DNA of 64,000 nt from Mycoemilia scoparia (taxonomy: Eukaryota; Kickxellomycota; Kickxellomycetes; Kickxellales; Kickxellaceae): NCBI GenBank assembly GCA_027575805.1, contig JANBPU010000001.1, forward strand, positions 620,001 to 684,000. Reading direction: 5' to 3'. The position numbers and the translations under genes are program-made. A model generated the notes under the pieces. The model was not told where the DNA came from. It saw nothing but the letters and a program-made list of their open reading frames with translations, and ran no database searches. Within the stretch, counting starts at the first letter, position 1; each line of letters starts with the position of its first letter. Shown here in pieces: positions 62,217 to 64,000 of the stretch.

Positions 62217-64000
62217 TCATCGTTGGCTAATATCATTGTCGTCATCAGAGGAAGAGGCATCCAAGTTGGCATACTTATTGTCCATAGACCAATCCTTTGG
62301 CTGTCCATTGTTGGAACTTCCCGCTTCACCGCCACCAGCATTGTCTGTGGACGATCGATTGCTTGTAACCTCATCCAAAAATAGTGCCTGGTGGTCTGCA
62401 CTGTCATCTACGCCGTCGTCTGTTTGGGCTAGACTAGTGGTGCTAAACACTCGCGAAGCAATGGCATTGGCGTCTAGTGGTTGATATGCATAGCGTGCTC
62501 GTGCTGCTCGGCTTGAGATTCCTGGTCGTCTATGTGGTTGGCCCGCTGGATCTAAGCCGTCATCGTCGATATCCTCATCATCAAGCTCATCAAGTGTCGG
62601 CGGAAGTCCGAGGAACCCGTACCTCCGGTCATTTTGGAGCCATTTCTGAATGAACTGTGGTAGATAGGGGGAGATTTTGTCAAAGGACTCCATTGTAAAC
62701 TCAGACACGGCCATGGATGCTGCTCTTGCTGTCGCCTTGGCGCGGCCGAATACTGGAGACTCAGCGATGAACCGCGATCTACTAGGCACGCCAAGCTGGC
62801 CGTAGGGCTGGCGATAGTAGCGCTTCCATAACATGAAGCCAACATAGGCGATAGCTGCAAACAGGATCGGGAAGAATATGGTCCAGAATAAAGCTATGGA
62901 TTGGGCCTTGCCAGGACACCACACCTCCTTGGGCCGAGCAAGATTGATCCCACCCGTGCATGTGGACTGTGGAATCTTTCGGTACCCATTGCTAATATTA
63001 AAGTACTCTTGCTTGCCATCAATACACTCGGTGCGGGGGCTTTGCATTCCTGGCACCAGCTCACACTTTCCTGACTTCCCACGAACAAAGTTATAGTCGC
63101 ATTCAAAGTCGTTTTCCGTACATTGGCAGGTCTTCACAACCATTTTAGTCTGCGAAAACTCGTTTCCAATGTAGCACTCCTTTCCATGTATGCGTCTAAA
63201 GTACTGGACTTGGTGGCCCAGTACACACATCTGGTCTTCTCTCGTCTCGCCCTGCCTTCCCATGGCTCGTGGTGACCAAAGCTCAAAGTCATCAAGGTTC
63301 CTTCCACTTGCTTCGTCCTTCGGATCAAACATGCATTTTCGAGGCTGCGTTCCCGTCAGATCTATCTGGACGGCAGTATACTTTGGATCACTGCCATTGA
63401 GCTTACCAAGAAGGAGGAACCTGCGACTGGTGCCTTGGGTTTCGCTGGTAAGCATTTCAACATTAATCTTTTGATTGCCAGGGAGATCCAGTGCCAGCGT
63501 ATTCCACGATACGCCGTCGTCGGTTGAGTAGAGAACATGATCGGTGGCATGTATGCGATCGGCAAGTACCAATAGAGCACCGTGGTCACCAATTACATGC
63601 CAATATGGGCCCTTTTGTATCTCGGTCCAGACGTGGCCGCCATCGCGGCTTACGAATGTTGAGGCTTCATGCAAAGGTCCTAATGACGAGCCAACATTGC
63701 CCAGGCCAATTATTATGCCGGGAGCACCAGAACCAGAGTAAATGTTTTCTGGTTCAGCCAGTTCCGTATAGCCATGAAGGTGTAGAGCACACCCGCCACT
63801 TGACGGTGCACTGGTGCGACAATTGTAGTTATGGCCATTGCTGTCACGAATGGGCGACTTGAGATAGTGCCAGCTAGCGCCATTGTCCATGGTCATCATT
63901 GTCTGCAATTGCTTTTTCTCATTTCCTCCCAACTGGCGCCTTGACAAGCTCTTGGCGTTGCTGACCACGTTTGCTAATGCCGCGCCTTCTAAGCTTTCTA
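62217..64000 (-). CDS. VPS10: Vps10/sortilin-type sorting receptor, 3' part
   Basis: Type I membrane receptor that sorts soluble vacuolar hydrolases from the late Golgi and is recycled by retromer. The frame is open to the window edge (LEGAALANVVSNAKS precedes the listed GTG), so about 594 C-terminal residues are visible and the 5' part is missing. Seen in order: the last blades of the Vps10 propeller with Asp-box motifs (SRDGGHVWTEI, STDDGVSWNTL); the cysteine-rich 10CC module (CVLGHQVQYFRRIHGKECYI, CQCTENDFECDYNF, GKCELV, STCTGG); one transmembrane helix (ALFWTIFFPILFAAIAYVGF); and a cytosolic tail of about 200 residues. The tail has YGFLGLPP, YAYQPL (a possible YxxPhi-type sorting signal) and many acidic clusters. 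Family assignment is secure; one rather than two luminal Vps10 domains cannot be judged here. Confidence 0.94.
   Translation of the reverse strand, partial: ESLEGAALANVVSNAKSLSRRQLGGNEKKQLQTMMTMDNGASWHYLKSPIRDSNGHNYNCRTSAPSSGGCALHLHGYTELAEPENIYSGSGAPGIIIGLGNVGSSLGPLHEASTFVSRDGGHVWTEIQKGPYWHVIGDHGALLVLADRIHATDHVLYSTDDGVSWNTLALDLPGNQKINVEMLTSETQGTSRRFLLLGKLNGSDPKYTAVQIDLTGTQPRKCMFDPKDEASGRNLDDFELWSPRAMGRQGETREDQMCVLGHQVQYFRRIHGKECYIGNEFSQTKMVVKTCQCTENDFECDYNFVRGKSGKCELVPGMQSPRTECIDGKQEYFNISNGYRKIPQSTCTGGINLARPKEVWCPGKAQSIALFWTIFFPILFAAIAYVGFMLWKRYYRQPYGQLGVPSRSRFIAESPVFGRAKATARAASMAVSEFTMESFDKISPYLPQFIQKWLQNDRRYGFLGLPPTLDELDDEDIDDDGLDPAGQPHRRPGISSRAARARYAYQPLDANAIASRVFSTTSLAQTDDGVDDSADHQALFLDEVTSNRSSTDNAGGGEAGSSNNGQPKDWSMDNKYANLDASSSDDDNDISQR

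Overview
This 64 kb window looks like nuclear DNA of an early-diverging fungus (Mucoromycota or Zoopagomycota grade; my inference, not proven). The reasons are: genes with one to five short GT-AG introns (about 90-300 nt), a Yap1/Pap1-type bZIP factor, a fungal-style isocitrate lyase, a small secreted double-psi beta-barrel protein, and several genes that budding and fission yeast lack but animals keep (UBE2S, FBXO3, TMEM42, NIPSNAP, TBC1D5, a Dicer). TAA, TAG and TGA all serve as stops, so the standard code applies. I rebuilt exon structures by hand; phases agree at every junction reported unless I say otherwise.

Layout. 1-5.5 kb: 3' part of isocitrate lyase (+), a UBE2S-type E2 (-), an FBXO3-type F-box/SUKH/ApaG protein (+). 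6.4-9.9 kb: a large arrestin-domain protein (-). 11.9-19.0 kb: two unidentified coiled-coil proteins (-) that look like old tandem paralogues. 19.9-26.2 kb: a Yap1/Pap1-like bZIP factor (+), an RBM5/RBM10-like splicing factor (-), the cap-binding subunit CBP20 (-). 27.8-34.0 kb: an intronless 2045-residue Dicer (+) with intact RNase III centres but decayed helicase motifs. 34.8-43 kb: a small secreted Ser-rich protein (+), gamma-COP (-), a secreted expansin-like protein (+), a NIPSNAP-family protein (+). 43.5-50.1 kb: Sec16 (-). 52.8-58.1 kb: a small two-helix membrane protein (+), a TMEM42-like protein (-), a RanBP3/Yrb2-like RanBD protein (-). 59-64 kb: a TBC1D5-like RabGAP (-) and the 3' part of Vps10 (-), both linked to retromer trafficking in other organisms.

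The strongest non-genic signal is a family of short inverted-repeat elements (about 105-130 bp, terminal sequence ATATGGGTAATAATTTTTGA and its complement) present in at least a dozen copies in intergenic DNA and introns. A second repeat unit of about 150 bp occurs alone and inside a 293-bp composite copy. These behave like a MITE family; no transposase is in the window. No tRNA, rRNA or CRISPR array was recognised.
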